Source: Candidatus Gottesmanbacteria bacterium
GTDB taxonomy: Bacteria; Patescibacteriota; Microgenomatia; JACPZF01
Assembly: GCA_016195615.1 (NCBI GenBank)
Contig: JACPZF010000036.1
Location: forward strand, 1-12,690
Length of the DNA stretch: 12,690 nt
Direction of reading: 5' to 3'
A program made the translations under genes and the position numbers. How positions within the stretch are numbered: the first letter of the stretch is position 1; each line of letters starts with the position of its first letter. Shown piece after piece: positions 12,667 to 12,690 of this stretch. A model generated the notes under the pieces. It ran no database searches and was not told the origin of the DNA. It was given only the letters and a program-made list of their open reading frames with translations.

Positions 12667-12690
12667 ATGATTCCTGGCATCCGTTTAGAT
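12667..12690 (+). CDS. Start of an unidentified gene (cut by window edge)
   Basis: GGGAGGT (12653-12659) is a strong Shine-Dalgarno 7 bp before ATG 12667, and a promoter lies just upstream. Only eight codons, MIPGIRLD, are in the window, so no function can be given. It is divergent from the dockerin gene, with about 170 bp between the two starts. Confidence 0.45.

Noticed and set aside
1..12690. Alternative genetic code (TGA as Gly) as an explanation of broken frames
   Set aside because: The breaks are a TAA and frameshifts or deletions, not TGA codons, and the intact genes read through without internal TGA.

Overview
The window looks like a piece of a small-genome bacterium of the Patescibacteria (Candidate Phyla Radiation), most likely a Microgenomates-type lineage. 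This is inferred from the AT-rich coding sequence, a dense set of multi-pass membrane glycosyltransferases, a signal-anchored cohesin/dockerin protein, almost no recognisable 5' leaders, and many short palindromic and 7-9 bp minisatellite repeats inside genes. No RNA gene, CRISPR array or transposase gene was seen.

Layout. Bases 1-2043 (minus strand) hold a large polytopic GT-C-like membrane protein, followed 6 bp later by the start of an HD-domain phosphohydrolase that runs off the left edge. Bases 2044-3846 are a decay zone: an unrecognised minus-strand gene split by an in-frame TAA, a short 5' remnant of a family 2 glycosyltransferase (GT2), and an AbrB-type antitoxin/PIN toxin pair in which the toxin has lost its N-terminus. 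Bases 3847-8791 (plus strand) form a glycosyltransferase cluster: a GT2 dolichyl-phosphate-mannose-synthase-like gene with its catalytic middle deleted, an intact rhamnosyltransferase-like GT2, a PMT/ArnT-like GT-C gene frameshifted by a 100 bp palindromic element, and a GT87/PIG-M-like GT-C gene. Bases 8728-10497 (minus) encode a second large membrane protein paralogous to the first; its 3' end overlaps the GT87-like gene tail to tail. Bases 10593-12494 (minus) encode a secreted or anchored cohesin + dockerin protein. At the right edge a plus-strand gene begins with a good promoter and Shine-Dalgarno.

How the genes work together. The four plus-strand glycosyltransferases and the two large GT-C-like paralogues are all membrane or membrane-associated sugar-transfer enzymes. 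The reasonable inference is building a lipid-linked glycan and/or glycosylating surface proteins. The dockerin protein could be an extracellular partner or substrate, but nothing in the sequence proves it.

The most unusual signal is not a gene. At least six palindromic or hairpin elements lie inside the membrane and glycosyltransferase genes. Most stay in frame and add about 10-42 residues to soluble loops, as Rickettsia palindromic elements do. One of them (6217-6316, exactly 100 bp) breaks its host, and removing it restores one continuous reading frame. Together with the deletions and the nonsense codon, this window shows a locus being eroded and remodelled by small repeats.
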